Source: Anaerocolumna jejuensis DSM 15929
GTDB lineage: Bacteria; Bacillota; Clostridia; Lachnospirales; Lachnospiraceae
Reading direction: 5' to 3'
DNA length: 64,000 nt
NCBI RefSeq assembly: GCF_900142215.1
Contig: NZ_FRAC01000028.1
Coordinates: 27,397 to 91,396, forward strand
Shown: positions 44,069 to 53,241 of the stretch, one piece after another
How positions within the stretch are numbered: the stretch's first letter is position 1
Layout: each line of letters starts with the position of its first letter
Translations under genes and position numbers: made by a program
The notes under the pieces: model-generated
Told to the model about the DNA's origin: nothing
What the model saw: the letters and a program-made list of their open reading frames with translations, nothing else
Databases searched by the model: none

Positions 44069-45859
44069 ATGAACATAATACCAAGGCCCAAAAATATAAC
44101 GGAGGGCCAAACATTACAGAAGGGTAAGCCTTCGGAAAAGAAGATATATACCAATGCAGACGGATTTATGCTGGAATATGTAACAGGTCTATTCAGCCGG
44201 GATGTTTTACAGGAGGAGGAAGCTCCCTTCTTTTTTTTACAGATTTCCGATGGATTTAGCCTGGAAATGGAGCATTTGCCTGAAATCTTACAGGATAAAG
44301 AGGAAGGATATCTATTAAAGGCTGATGCGAAGGGAATTGTTATTGCAGCCAGGAGCAGCAAAGGTTTATTTTATGGAATACAGACCTTCTTACAGCTAAA
44401 AGAGCAGGGCTGGGAAAGGGGACTTGAAATAATCGACTGGCCGGATAATGATATCAGAGGGTACCATTTTGAATCAAGATTTGGCATTCCCAAATTTGAA
44501 AGAATAATAGAAATAATAGAGGAGCTGTGCAAATATAAATTCAACACCATTTTGATGGAATTGGAAGACAAATTCCCCTATGAAGAGGTCAAGGGAATAA
44601 CCTCGCCAAATGCCCTGAACAAGGAGCAATTAAAGGAAATAATCAGGTATGCAAATGACCGATACATTGAAATAATACCCCTGCAGCAGACTCTGGGACA
44701 TGTGGAATACATACTGAAAAAGGATGACTATTATCCTATGAGGGAAGTGAGAAGCGACGCGGTTAATAGTGAACTGCCTTTTTCCTTCAATCCCATTGGC
44801 AGCCTTTCCTTTAATGAGATAGACGAGTTTTGCCCATCCAATGAAGAAGCCTATGAGCTGATAGAAAAAATGTGCAGGGAGATGGCAGAAAAATACCCCT
44901 CAAGCAAGTATATCCATATCGGCTGTGACGAGGCTTGGAATTTGATCAATTGTGAATTGTGCAAAGCAAGGTACGGAGAACAGGGCTTCCATAAGGTTTT
45001 TCTGGAACACACAAACCGTGTGGCCAGGGTTATTACATCTTTAGATAAAACACCTGTTATCTGGGATGACATGTTGAGAGGCTTTTCAGAAGAAGAATTT
45101 GAGCTGCTGGATAAGAACATCGTAATAATGTGCTGGCTTTATTATAATGGCGATTTGGATAGAGGAATATCACTGCTCACAAAATACAGGGAATCCGGCT
45201 TTCGTGTGATAGGGGCCTCCTCGGCGAAGTGCTGCGAAGGGATGAGCTCTGATTACCTTGATATGCCCAACATAAAAGACCGTTTGATAAACATAAATGA
45301 CTGGAGCGAATTATCAGCAAAATTTGATTTGATGGGAGTACTAACGACTGTCTGGTCAAATTACACCGGTACAATAGCTCCCCCCCATCCATTTTTTGAT
45401 ACTATTTGGTATCCGTTGCTTTATTCGGCAGATAAATATTGGAATACGGCGTCCGACAGTCAGGAGTTTGAGAAGAGGTTTCTGGAGAATTTCTTTGGGG
45501 TGGAGGGCGTAGAAAATTGCTTTGGAAATGAAAGCGAGGAAATATATGAAAAAACCTCCTTCCTTACAGAGAACTGCAAAAGAAACAAGTATATTGCAGA
45601 GGTGTACAAATTCACTTCCCTGCTTTCCATCTACAGGCAAAAAAGCATGGCGACCTACAGGGAAATGTACAAATTGTACGACGGAACACCAGAAAGGGAA
45701 AAAGCTATTGTGGTCAGGAAGGTCAAAGAGCTGGAGACCATGAGAGAATATCTTAAGCCAGAAATTTCAAGACTGCTAAGTATAAACTTTAATGAAGCCG
45801 ACACAAAGGAATTTGTAAATTCCAGATTTCTAATGGATGAAATGGTAATCAGGATTTAA
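44069..45859 (+). CDS. GH20 beta-N-acetylhexosaminidase, cytoplasmic
   Basis: 596 residues without signal peptide. An N-terminal GH20b-like domain (about 1-120) is followed by the catalytic barrel starting at DIRGYHFESRFGIPKFERI. The substrate-assisted catalytic pair Asp287-Glu288 lies in HIGCDEAWNL. It releases terminal GlcNAc or GalNAc from oligosaccharides taken up by the importer of the same cluster. Its product then needs a kinase; a BadF-type kinase sits at 25955, outside this cluster. GGGGTGG is a modest ribosome site. Confidence 0.9.
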   Translation: MNIIPRPKNITEGQTLQKGKPSEKKIYTNADGFMLEYVTGLFSRDVLQEEEAPFFFLQISDGFSLEMEHLPEILQDKEEGYLLKADAKGIVIAARSSKGLFYGIQTFLQLKEQGWERGLEIIDWPDNDIRGYHFESRFGIPKFERIIEIIEELCKYKFNTILMELEDKFPYEEVKGITSPNALNKEQLKEIIRYANDRYIEIIPLQQTLGHVEYILKKDDYYPMREVRSDAVNSELPFSFNPIGSLSFNEIDEFCPSNEEAYELIEKMCREMAEKYPSSKYIHIGCDEAWNLINCELCKARYGEQGFHKVFLEHTNRVARVITSLDKTPVIWDDMLRGFSEEEFELLDKNIVIMCWLYYNGDLDRGISLLTKYRESGFRVIGASSAKCCEGMSSDYLDMPNIKDRLININDWSELSAKFDLMGVLTTVWSNYTGTIAPPHPFFDTIWYPLLYSADKYWNTASDSQEFEKRFLENFFGVEGVENCFGNESEEIYEKTSFLTENCKRNKYIAEVYKFTSLLSIYRQKSMATYREMYKLYDGTPEREKAIVVRKVKELETMREYLKPEISRLLSINFNEADTKEFVNSRFLMDEMVIRI

Positions 45860-45862
45860 TAA

Positions 45863-45976
45863 TCAGCTGCTGATGGCAGCTGTTAGTTCCCGTATGATAG
45901 TCGATGATAGCCGCTCCTTCTTGTCCAATAATATTCCTATAGTGGATACCGTTGATAATCCTTCAAATACCGGTGC
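45863..45976 (-). pseudogene. Possible C-terminal fragment of a LysR-type regulator
   Basis: On the minus strand a 37-codon frame between two stops reads APVFEGLSTVSTIGILLDK and then ERLSSTIIRELTAAI. This resembles the last beta strand and final helix of LysR-type effector domains. No start codon or upstream domain remains. The call rests on pattern memory over a short stretch, so chance is possible. Confidence 0.35.
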
Positions 45977-46104
45977 CTAAACTAAATATTTAATAATTTA
46001 TTTAGATTCCCATAATTGACAGTAAAGCTGTTAAAAGGGTAATATGACAGACATATAGCCCGCTTAAAATTTGCTGACAAAGGTTTGCGGACTTTAATGA
46101 TATT

Positions 46105-46175
46105 GTGAAAATTAAAAAGCAATTTTCACTTTCTAATTGGAAAGTTTCGCACGTAAACTTGCGAAGTGCAAGGGG
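46105..46175 (+). repeat. Two-hairpin intergenic element, divergent copy 4 (before dnaK)
   Basis: First stem GTGAAAATT/AATTTTCAC (46105-46113 with 46121-46129). Second stem AAGTTT/AAACTT (46142-46147 with 46155-46160). The tail is GCGAAGTGCAAGGGG. The order of parts is as in copies 1 and 2, with both stems changed but still paired. Confidence 0.5.
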
Positions 46176-46198
46176 TATTTAAATGAACGGAGGACAGA

Positions 46199-47971
46199 AT
46201 GGGTAAAATTATAGGAATTGATTTGGGTACGACCAACAGCTGTGTAGCGGTAATAGAAGGAGGCAAACCGGTAGTCATAAACAACGGAGAGGGACAGAGA
46301 ACGACTCCTTCCGTCGTGGCTTTTTCAAAGGCCGGAGAGAGGCTTGTGGGAGACACCGCCAAGCGTCAGGCTGTGACCAACGGAGAAAGGACAATAGCAT
46401 CCATTAAACGTGAGATGGGAACGGATTACAGGGTCAATATTGACGGAAAGAAATATACCCCTCAGGAAATCTCTGCTATGATTCTTGGCAAGCTGAAGAA
46501 GGATGCGGAAAGCTATCTGGGAGAAGCTGTAACGGAAGCTGTAATTACCGTACCAGCCTACTTTAATGATGCCCAAAGGCAGGCAACCAAGGATGCCGGC
46601 AGAATCGCCGGGTTAAATGTACTGCGTATTATTAATGAACCTACGGCCGCTGCCCTGGCGTATGGACTTGATAATGAGGGTGCCCAGAAAATCATGGTAT
46701 ATGACTTGGGCGGCGGTACCTTTGATGTATCGGTGATTGAAATCGGCGGCGGTGTAATCGAGGTACTTGCCACCTCCGGAGATAACCGGCTGGGCGGTGA
46801 TGACTTTGACGAGAGGGTTACAACTTATCTGGTGCAGGAATTCAAAAAGGCGGAAAGGCTTGACCTTTCCAAGGATAAGGTTGCCCTGGGGCGCATCAGG
46901 GAGGCGGCGGAAAAGGCTAAGAAAGAGCTTTCGGCTGCTACCAGTACCAACATCAATCTGCCCTTTATCACCACGGACAAGTCTGGTCCCAGGCATATGG
47001 ATATTACCCTGACCCGCGCTAAATTTGACGAGCTGACCAATGACCTGGTGGAAAGAACAGCGCTGCCGGTTCAGAACGCTTTAAAGGATGCAGGCCTCAA
47101 GCCTTCCGATTTAAGCAAGGTGCTGTTAGTGGGCGGCTCTACCAGAATACCCGCAGTGCAGAATAAGGTCAGGCAGCTGACCGGAATGGAATCCAGTAAA
47201 AATCTGAATCCTGACGAATGTGTTGCCCTGGGAGCCTCCATTCAGGGCGGTAAATTAGCCGGAGAGGCCGGGTTATCGGAGATTCTTCTCCTGGATGTAA
47301 CGCCTCTTTCCCTTTCTATTGAAACCATCGGCGGTGTTGCCACAAGGCTGATTGAGAGAAATTCAACCATACCGACAAAATACAGCCAGATATTTACCAC
47401 GGCAGGAAATTTCCAGACCTCCGTTGACATTAAGGTACTGCAGGGAGAAAGGCAGTTTGCCAAGGATAATAAGCTTATCGGAAATTTCAAGCTGAACGGA
47501 ATTAAGCGTGCTATGAGAGGGGTGCCTCAGATTGAAGTCACCTTTGATATAGACGCCAACGGTATCCTGAAGGTTTCGGCAAGAGATCTGGGAACCGGAA
47601 AAGAACAGCATATTGTGATAACTGCAAGCTCCAACCTTTCCGAAGGGGAAATTGAAAATGCCATAAGGGAAGCCGCCCAGTACGAAGCGGGAGACGAGGT
47701 AAGGAAGCAGGCAGTGGATACCAGGAATGAAGCGGAGAATCTTATTTTAAGGACAGATGCTGCCCTTGCCTCCAGGAAGAAAGAGCTGGATAAGGCAAAG
47801 AAGAAGGAAATTAAGGAAGCTTTGGCTGAATTAAGAAAAACAGTAAGCAAGACCAAGCTTGGGACAATCACAAAGGAAGAAGCGGACAGGATTCAGGCTG
47901 CCAAAGAACGGCTGGAATATTCCGCAGCAGAAATTCTCATGACTGATGATGGGCAGGGAACGGAGCTGTAG
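46199..47971 (+). CDS. dnaK: Hsp70 chaperone DnaK, solitary
   Basis: 590 residues: actin-like ATPase domain ([43 protein letters not shown]) and substrate-binding domain ([28 protein letters not shown]), with a short C-terminal lid. It is 20-50 residues shorter than typical clostridial DnaK, and grpE, dnaJ and hrcA are not adjacent. It may thus be a second DnaK or a relocated sole copy. ACGGAGGACAG lies before the ATG; a strong terminator follows. Confidence 0.95.
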   Translation: MGKIIGIDLGTTNSCVAVIEGGKPVVINNGEGQRTTPSVVAFSKAGERLVGDTAKRQAVTNGERTIASIKREMGTDYRVNIDGKKYTPQEISAMILGKLKKDAESYLGEAVTEAVITVPAYFNDAQRQATKDAGRIAGLNVLRIINEPTAAALAYGLDNEGAQKIMVYDLGGGTFDVSVIEIGGGVIEVLATSGDNRLGGDDFDERVTTYLVQEFKKAERLDLSKDKVALGRIREAAEKAKKELSAATSTNINLPFITTDKSGPRHMDITLTRAKFDELTNDLVERTALPVQNALKDAGLKPSDLSKVLLVGGSTRIPAVQNKVRQLTGMESSKNLNPDECVALGASIQGGKLAGEAGLSEILLLDVTPLSLSIETIGGVATRLIERNSTIPTKYSQIFTTAGNFQTSVDIKVLQGERQFAKDNKLIGNFKLNGIKRAMRGVPQIEVTFDIDANGILKVSARDLGTGKEQHIVITASSNLSEGEIENAIREAAQYEAGDEVRKQAVDTRNEAENLILRTDAALASRKKELDKAKKKEIKEALAELRKTVSKTKLGTITKEEADRIQAAKERLEYSAAEILMTDDGQGTEL

Positions 47972-48127
47972 TTTAATTCACTTTGATATATGGAGTATAA
48001 AGGATGGATTCTGTAAATTAATATAGTTATGTTTTTATTTAACAAGGTGTAAAAGCAATTTGTATCGACGTGGAACCAATGAAAAAGGCAGCCGCTAAAC
48101 GCATACAAATAAAATTAAAACAATTAG

Positions 48128-48169
48128 AAACCTGTGTAAAAGTGGAATGAACTCCTTTTACATAGGTTT
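48128..48169 (+). terminator. Terminator after dnaK
   Basis: AAACCTGTGTAAAAG pairs with CTTTTACATAGGTTT (one G-U) across 12 bases and is followed by TTTTATG. The rest of the 351-base gap (47972-48322) holds only a 15-codon frame ending at the next gene start. Confidence 0.8.
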
Positions 48170-48322
48170 TTTATGTTCATAGGTATATTTTTGGGTGATG
48201 CAGCAGAATTGCATCAGTAAATGTAAGTTTATACTATTGTTTTCCAATTACTATGACGAAATAGAAAAAGAGGTATGTTACTTATCAAAACAATTCAGAG
48301 ATGGAGGGGTTTTAGAGGATAA

Positions 48323-49048
48323 ATGTATAGAATAGCGGTTTGTGATGATGAGAGGCACTTTCGGGAACTTATTAAGGAGCTTATACTAAAATACATGGGC
48401 AAATTAAATCTGGAATGTGAGGTAGAGCTGTTTCATTCCGGTAAAGAATTGATTGGCATGGGATTTAAGATAGTTCGTTTTCAGGTCGTGTTTTTGGATA
48501 TCAGCATGGAGGGATTAAATGGAATAGAAGCAGCCCAAAAAATCAGAGAAATCAGCAGTGAGATATATTTGGTATTTGTAACGGCATATTTCAATTATGC
48601 GTTAGAGGGATACAGAGTGGACGCAGTCAGGTACTTATTAAAGGATAATACAAATTTTGAGAATACGATGCATGAGTGCCTTGATGCCATTATTGAAAAA
48701 ATGAATTATAAAATTATAAAAAAACACTTTTCCTTTGTTGAAGGCGAAAAGGACCTGCTACTGGAACGAATACTGTATATTGAAAGCAGGCTTCATAAAC
48801 TGGAATTTTATGTTGTCGGGGAAAAAACAAAAACATATTCTTTGTATGATACGCTAAATAAACAGGAGAAGATACTGGGGGAATATGGGTTCGTTCGAAT
48901 CCATCAGAGCTATCTTGTGAATCTGAAGTATCTTTATAAAGTTTCCGGTTACCGGGCGGTATTGAACAATGGCATAGAACTTCCCATACCCAAGTCCCGT
49001 TATAAATCTGTTAAAAATGCATTTATCGCATATAAAGGAGAAGTGTAA
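48323..49048 (+). CDS. AgrA-like LytTR response regulator
   Basis: 241 residues. The N-terminal receiver has DDE at residues 9-11, phospho-Asp in VVFLDISMEGLNG and the conserved Lys in RYLLKDN. A C-terminal LytTR DNA-binding domain (about 135-240) contains YGFVRIHQSYLVNLKYL, a family hallmark, and PIPKSRYKSVKNAF. It pairs with the GHKL sensor that starts directly after its stop codon. AGAGGA precedes the ATG. Confidence 0.93.
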   Translation: MYRIAVCDDERHFRELIKELILKYMGKLNLECEVELFHSGKELIGMGFKIVRFQVVFLDISMEGLNGIEAAQKIREISSEIYLVFVTAYFNYALEGYRVDAVRYLLKDNTNFENTMHECLDAIIEKMNYKIIKKHFSFVEGEKDLLLERILYIESRLHKLEFYVVGEKTKTYSLYDTLNKQEKILGEYGFVRIHQSYLVNLKYLYKVSGYRAVLNNGIELPIPKSRYKSVKNAFIAYKGEV

Positions 49049-50350
49049 ATGGTCACGTACATACAGAGTTTCTTTATTATAATATTGGAAATATTCTGCT
49101 GCAAAATGTTTTTTGAAGTATTTGCGGGTAAGCGAAAAAATCAACATATATGGTTCGGGTATTTATTAATTACAGTATTAACAGTATTTGATTATGGAAT
49201 TGCTTTATTGCTGTCCGGTCAATTTATGATAAAACAAATACTTGTTATATTGATTACGGTAATCGTGATGCATCTGTATTATCAAGTAAATATTCAAAAT
49301 ACAGTGGTTCTTGTATTTTTATATCAGGGACTATTGTTAGTGGTAGATAATTTAGATATTGCCTTGATGGGGACATTTTTTCCTAATGCTGTTTTATTAT
49401 TGCAAGTAAATCAGAATGTAAATATTATGGTAGTGATTCTTGGCAGAATGCTATTGTTTGCCTGTGTACTGGTACTGAAAAAATATTTCGGACATCAGCC
49501 GTATGAAATGGTGTCCGACACGGAATGGATTAAATTCTTATTTTTTCCAGTAGTGACAATTGCAGTGATAGCCGCACTTTTGGCGAATTTCGGTTATGTT
49601 GAAAATGAGAAACAGTCCAATTTATTGGTATCAATGGCAATCGGATTGGCAGGAATGAATATTGTATCCTTTTATTTAATTCATGATATCTTAAAAAGAG
49701 AAATTACAATACGTGAAAATAAGATATTTGAAATGAAGGTAAAAAGCCAGACAGCAATGTATCATTCCATATCAGAAAATTTTGAAAAGCAGAGGAAGAA
49801 ATCCCACGAATTTAAAAATCAAATAACCTGTATTGAATACCTGCTGGGAAATAACAAATATAACGAAGCGGAAGAGTATGTAAGAGACATCAGTGGTAAT
49901 TTAAAAAAGGACCTTGATGCCATAAATACCAATAATGTTATTGTAGATGCCATACTGAATACAAAGTATCAGGAAGCAAGGGATAAGAATATTGTATTTG
50001 CATTTAAAGTCAATGACCTTTCAAATTTGAAATTAAGTGATACGGACATTGTAGTAATACTGTCAAACCTTTTAAATAACGCAATTGAAGCCTGTGAACA
50101 GTGCAGTGATAAAAAAGTTATAAAACTGAAATTCGTTATGGAAGAGGATGATATTATTATTTCTGTAAAAAATACATTTATTAAACCACCGAATCAGGTA
50201 AACGGAGGCTTTCAGACAACAAAGCCAGAAGAGGAGGAGCATGGTATCGGGGTAAGAAACATTGTTGAAACAATAGAAAAATATGGCGGCTCCTATATAA
50301 TACAAAATAGTGGGGACGAGTTTTATTTTTCTATAATTATTCCAAAATAA
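49049..50350 (+). CDS. AgrC-like GHKL sensor histidine kinase
   Basis: 433 residues with about six membrane helices in residues 1-220, a coiled linker, then a dimerisation region with the phospho-His in KKSHEFKNQITCIEYLL. The GHKL ATPase has the N-box LSNLLNNAIEAC and HGIGVRNIVE. This architecture is that of peptide-pheromone receptors such as AgrC. AAAGGAGAAG precedes the ATG. A possible short peptide gene lies 96 bases downstream; no AgrB-type processing protease was found in the window. Confidence 0.92.
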   Translation: MVTYIQSFFIIILEIFCCKMFFEVFAGKRKNQHIWFGYLLITVLTVFDYGIALLLSGQFMIKQILVILITVIVMHLYYQVNIQNTVVLVFLYQGLLLVVDNLDIALMGTFFPNAVLLLQVNQNVNIMVVILGRMLLFACVLVLKKYFGHQPYEMVSDTEWIKFLFFPVVTIAVIAALLANFGYVENEKQSNLLVSMAIGLAGMNIVSFYLIHDILKREITIRENKIFEMKVKSQTAMYHSISENFEKQRKKSHEFKNQITCIEYLLGNNKYNEAEEYVRDISGNLKKDLDAINTNNVIVDAILNTKYQEARDKNIVFAFKVNDLSNLKLSDTDIVVILSNLLNNAIEACEQCSDKKVIKLKFVMEEDDIIISVKNTFIKPPNQVNGGFQTTKPEEEEHGIGVRNIVETIEKYGGSYIIQNSGDEFYFSIIIPK

Positions 50351-50446
50351 AACATCTATTCTATTTAAAATAGCTGTAAGACCTGTTATAGATACACTTT
50401 CTGCTTTAATTAGTCGAATTCTGCATTATATATTGCTAAATGAAGG

Positions 50447-50572
50447 ATGGAATGTATAATTAAAAATGTAGTAGAAAAGATGGCGCTTACCTTTATTATG
50501 TGCAGTTCTTTCTGGCATATAAAAAAATGGGAAGTTGGAATTCTTAAGCCATACATTTTTAATAAAGCATAA
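50447..50572 (+). CDS. Candidate short signalling-peptide precursor (AgrD-like), tentative
   Basis: 41-codon frame: hydrophobic/basic amphipathic N-terminal part (MECIIKNVVEKMALTFIM), a CSSFW pentapeptide, then a charged C-terminal tail (HIKKWEVGILKPYIFNKA). The size, layout and CSSFW stretch recall AgrD precursors, whose thiolactone ring is a Cys-led pentapeptide (CSSLF in one staphylococcal group). Against it: the GAAGG purine run abuts the ATG, the usual proline-rich PxxPxEL-type tail is missing, and no agrB is near. It ends inside the left arm of a 16-bp inverted repeat. Confidence 0.3.
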   Translation: MECIIKNVVEKMALTFIMCSSFWHIKKWEVGILKPYIFNKA

Positions 50573-50631
50573 GACGGTTGAAACTATATTACCCCTCAAT
50601 AAAGTTGATACTATTTTATGCTTTATTAAAA
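50557..50631. repeat. 16-bp perfect inverted repeat after the AgrC-like gene
   Basis: TTTTAATAAAGCATAA (50557-50572) is the exact reverse complement of TTATGCTTTATTAAAA (50616-50631), separated by 43 bases. It is AT-rich, so a poor terminator; it may be a regulator site or a remnant. Bases 50632-50918 hold nothing else recognisable. Confidence 0.6.
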
Positions 50632-50919
50632 GTGTGTGACTTAATTTTTGGAATTAAAAGTAAAAGGCAGGTATAAATAACTTTTTAGAATTAGAAACTG
50701 TTGGTGCTAACGCAGATTGAAAAATAGAATTTTTGAAAGATAAAGAATCCCACAGCTAAACGCTAAGCTATTTCAGATTCGAACAGATGCTCATAACAGG
50801 TGAGAAAGAATTGAGAACGGAAGCTTCCGCTTGGTAAGTATTTGTTCTGTAAATTATGTAGCAATTTGTATCTATTATGATTTGGTGCAAATTCATATAC
50901 AATGTATTTCCTACAATGA

Positions 50920-50947
50920 GGACTGCCTGTAATTTTACAGGCAGTCC
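50920..50947. terminator. Terminator at the end of nudC
   Basis: GGACTGCCTGTAA pairs perfectly with TTACAGGCAGTCC with a 2-base loop. TTTGTTTTT follows on the plus strand, and several A residues precede it, so it can act in both directions. Confidence 0.75.
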
Positions 50948-50963
50948 TTTGTTTTTGCTGTTT

Positions 50964-51797
50964 TTATTGTTTATCCCGGTACCAACGGATAAGCTTACCG
51001 GCTACACTGTCCCTTGTGGGTATATCCGGCAAACAGTCTGCCGTGTACCAGCCGGCGTCCGTAATTTCATCGCCGTCGACAGTAATCTCGCCGCTTTCGT
51101 ATTCGGCTGTAAAGGCAAACATCAAGGAATCCGGGAAGGCCCAGGGCTGGCTGGTGAAATATCTTACGTTCTTAACTTTTATGCCTATCTCTTCCATTAT
51201 TTCGCGTTCCACACATTCTTCCAGTGTTTCACCTGCTTCTACAAAACCGGCGACCAGACTGTAAAGGCCTTCCTTAAACTTCCGGTTATGTGCCAGTAAT
51301 ATCTGCTCATCCTTAAATATGGCGGTTATGGTTGCCGGTGAGATTCTTGGATAGATGATATTGCCGCAGGCCGGGCAGACCTTTGCCCGTTCATCCTCTT
51401 TGCTGTATGTTTTATGTCCGCAGCGGCCGCAAAACTGGTTCATACTGTACCAATGCAGGATATGATTGGCATTGCCGGCCAAAAGAAACAGGTCTGGCTC
51501 TTTTGTAAGAGCGGTAATCTCTCTTCTTTCAACAAATTCAAAATGCTCCGGAAGCACTGTTGCTTCAGGAATCCTTTTGCAATAACAGTCATGTCCGTCA
51601 TAAGTTCCGATAAATTCAAGGTCTCCGCTGTCTTGTAAAACTCCCTTAAAATCCTGATAAGCAGGAATGGAATACCCCGTTTCAGTTCTTTTCATCAGCA
51701 CCTTATTCTCCGCCAGTGCAATAATCCATGCCTGATCGGTAAAGGTATCCGGCCGGGAATAGGACGGGATGTATTTATGCTCTTTCTCTATGTTCAT
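50964..51797 (-). CDS. nudC: NADH pyrophosphatase NudC
   Basis: 277 residues. A central zinc ribbon (CGRCGHKTYS and CPACGNIIYPRISP) is followed by the Nudix box GFVEAGETLEECVEREIMEEIG. Directly behind is the NudC-specific SQPWAFPDS. The N-terminal domain is typical but divergent. It hydrolyses NAD(H) and can remove NAD caps from RNA. It stands alone on the minus strand. No clear strong ribosome site is seen (AGGTAATATG). Confidence 0.93.
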   Translation of the reverse strand: MNIEKEHKYIPSYSRPDTFTDQAWIIALAENKVLMKRTETGYSIPAYQDFKGVLQDSGDLEFIGTYDGHDCYCKRIPEATVLPEHFEFVERREITALTKEPDLFLLAGNANHILHWYSMNQFCGRCGHKTYSKEDERAKVCPACGNIIYPRISPATITAIFKDEQILLAHNRKFKEGLYSLVAGFVEAGETLEECVEREIMEEIGIKVKNVRYFTSQPWAFPDSLMFAFTAEYESGEITVDGDEITDAGWYTADCLPDIPTRDSVAGKLIRWYRDKQ

Positions 51798-52063
51798 ATT
51801 ACCTGAACCCTTTCATTAAAAGTTGGAATGGTTGGAGAGCCAACAGCCAGGCAGGCTCTGTAAGTATAATTAAATTAATATTCTAGTTATCATATCATGA
51901 TGCATCAAAAAGAGCAAGTTTTATACAGGATGCCATGGCGGCATGTGCCGTAATGAGTACCTTTAATATTTTAATATGGATTTATAATAAAAGGTGTCAA
52001 TGGTATAAGTAAATGTACTAACCTACAGATATCTTGAAAAGTACTTTTTTTATTTATAATTGA
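51798..52063. other. Gap upstream of nudC
   Basis: 266 bases, AT-rich. The only structure seen is AGAGCC/GGCTCT at about 51836-51859 in the nudC leader. No gene was recognised. Confidence 0.4.
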
Positions 52064-52318
52064 TTATTGTTCATTTTGAATCTTCCTTTCTTGACATTCA
52101 TAAAATAATTCCCATGCATATGTGAATCCACATTCAAAGGTTGTTTGATAGGTTTGAAGGTTATATGACATAATTAATTCTTCTAACTTCAAAATGTCTG
52201 AAATTTCTAATTTCTGTTCCAACCAAGAAATATCAAATTCTATATTTTTGAAATTTTCATCATACTCATGGCTTTGCAAAAAGGAATAGTATATGGCTGA
52301 AATCCGATTGTAGTGCAT
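52064..52318 (-). CDS. Small protein of unknown function divergent from XRE repressors
   Basis: 84 residues, acidic, mostly helical, with no signal or membrane segment. AAGGAGG stands nine bases before the ATG on the minus strand, so it is very likely translated. It is divergent from the first of two XRE-type repressors, whose putative operators (52369-52384, 52423-52438) lie in the shared gap. It is a likely regulated target or partner protein. No family is recognised. Confidence 0.7.
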   Translation of the reverse strand: MHYNRISAIYYSFLQSHEYDENFKNIEFDISWLEQKLEISDILKLEELIMSYNLQTYQTTFECGFTYAWELFYECQERKIQNEQ

Positions 52319-52368
52319 ATTTATTTATCCTCCTTAGTCAAATTTATTAGTTAATTGAATTTTGACTG

Positions 52369-52438
52369 GTTCCTATTTGTGAACCATTATAACACAAATA
52401 GTTAGATATAATCAATAATAATGTTCCTTTTTAGGAAC
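52369..52438. promoter_or_regulatory. Operator pair 1 (XRE repressor sites)
   Basis: GTTCCTATTTGTGAAC (52369-52384) and GTTCCTTTTTAGGAAC (52423-52438) are 54 bases apart start to start. Between them ATAGTTAGATATAAT supplies a -10 (TATAAT 52407-52412). The same arrangement recurs before the second repressor. Confidence 0.7.
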
Positions 52439-52449
52439 AAAAAAGTGAG

Positions 52450-52701
52450 ATGAGGATGAGAGTGATTATTCAAGATTCCAGATTTGGAGACAATTTATTA
52501 AGATTAAGAAAAATAAGTGGTCTATCCCAATACAAATTAGTAGCAAAAATGCAGTTGTTGGGGAGTAATATGTCTAGATCTACTTATGCAAAAATCGAAG
52601 CGGGAGACAGAAATATAAAGATAACGGATCTAGTTATATTGCAAAAAATATATAAAGTGGATTATGCTGAATTTTTTGAGGGGGTAGAAGTAGAAGAATA
52701 A
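52450..52701 (+). CDS. XRE family small transcriptional regulator (paralogue 1)
   Basis: 83 residues, almost entirely a Cro/CI-type helix-turn-helix: LLRLRKISGLSQYKLVAKMQ, then MSRSTYAKIEAGDRNIKITDLVILQKIY, ending in an acidic tail. It is about 60 percent identical by eye to the gene at 52823. ATG 52456 is an alternative start. The flanking operator pair indicates autoregulation. Confidence 0.87.
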   Translation: MRMRVIIQDSRFGDNLLRLRKISGLSQYKLVAKMQLLGSNMSRSTYAKIEAGDRNIKITDLVILQKIYKVDYAEFFEGVEVEE

Positions 52702-52738
52702 TAAATGCATAAAATAGTTTGTCCTGTGAATATCTTTT

Positions 52739-52807
52739 GTTCCTAATTGTGAACCGTATAGTTAGTTGCTATCGGATAAAATGGAAGAAATGTACCTAAT
52801 TAGGAAC
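52739..52807. promoter_or_regulatory. Operator pair 2 (XRE repressor sites)
   Basis: GTTCCTAATTGTGAAC (52739-52754) and GTACCTAATTAGGAAC (52792-52807) are 53 bases apart start to start and share ATAGTTAG with operator pair 1. The spacing conservation suggests that operator and gene were duplicated together. Confidence 0.7.
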
Positions 52808-52822
52808 AGAGGGAGGATGATT

Positions 52823-53065
52823 ATGACAATGATTTTACAAAATGCAGATTTATATATTAACTTGAAGAAATTACGAAAATCTAGCAGTTTATCACAATAT
52901 GAATTGGTGGCACAAATGCAGTTGCTTGGAAGTACAATGTCACGTTCTACCTATGCTAAGATAGAGCAAGGGAATAGGAATATAAAAGTTACGGACTTGG
53001 TGGCATTAAAGAAGATTTATGACGTTGAGTATTCGAAATTTTTTGAAGGGATAGGGACGTGTTGA
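52823..53065 (+). CDS. XRE family small transcriptional regulator (paralogue 2)
   Basis: 80 residues from ATG 52823, preferred since GAGGGAGG lies six bases upstream and a longer start would place the operator inside the gene. The helix-turn-helix reads LKKLRKSSSLSQYELVAQMQ and MSRSTYAKIEQGNRNIKVTDL. It lies 121 bases after its paralogue in the same direction. The two may compete for the same sites. Confidence 0.87.
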   Translation: MTMILQNADLYINLKKLRKSSSLSQYELVAQMQLLGSTMSRSTYAKIEQGNRNIKVTDLVALKKIYDVEYSKFFEGIGTC

Positions 53066-53241
53066 GAACTGCCAATCCTGGGATGTATTGTAAGTAATCA
53101 ATGCACCCCAGGATTGGAGATAAAGTCTGATGACAGTTTGAACAAAATTCTTCCTCATAATCTTTGCTCATGCCCCAGTAGCGGGTATTCCAATGCTTTC
53201 TGCTGTACTTCCCCATTTATCTCTTGTTTGGCCGGGTTAAA

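Larger units (their letters stand above)
45860..46198. other. Gap between GH20 gene and dnaK
   Basis: 339 bases holding the possible LysR fragment, AT-rich sequence that may contain the dnaK promoter, and the hairpin element at 46105-46175. No CIRCE inverted repeat (TTAGCACTC-N9-GAGTGCTAA) was found. Confidence 0.5.

Noticed and set aside
45860..46198. CIRCE operator before dnaK
   Set aside because: No TTAGCACTC/GAGTGCTAA inverted repeat could be found.
48272..48319. 15-codon upstream ORF ending at the AgrA-like start
   Set aside because: The purine run abuts its ATG and the sequence is not informative; it could be a coupled leader, but support is too weak to call.
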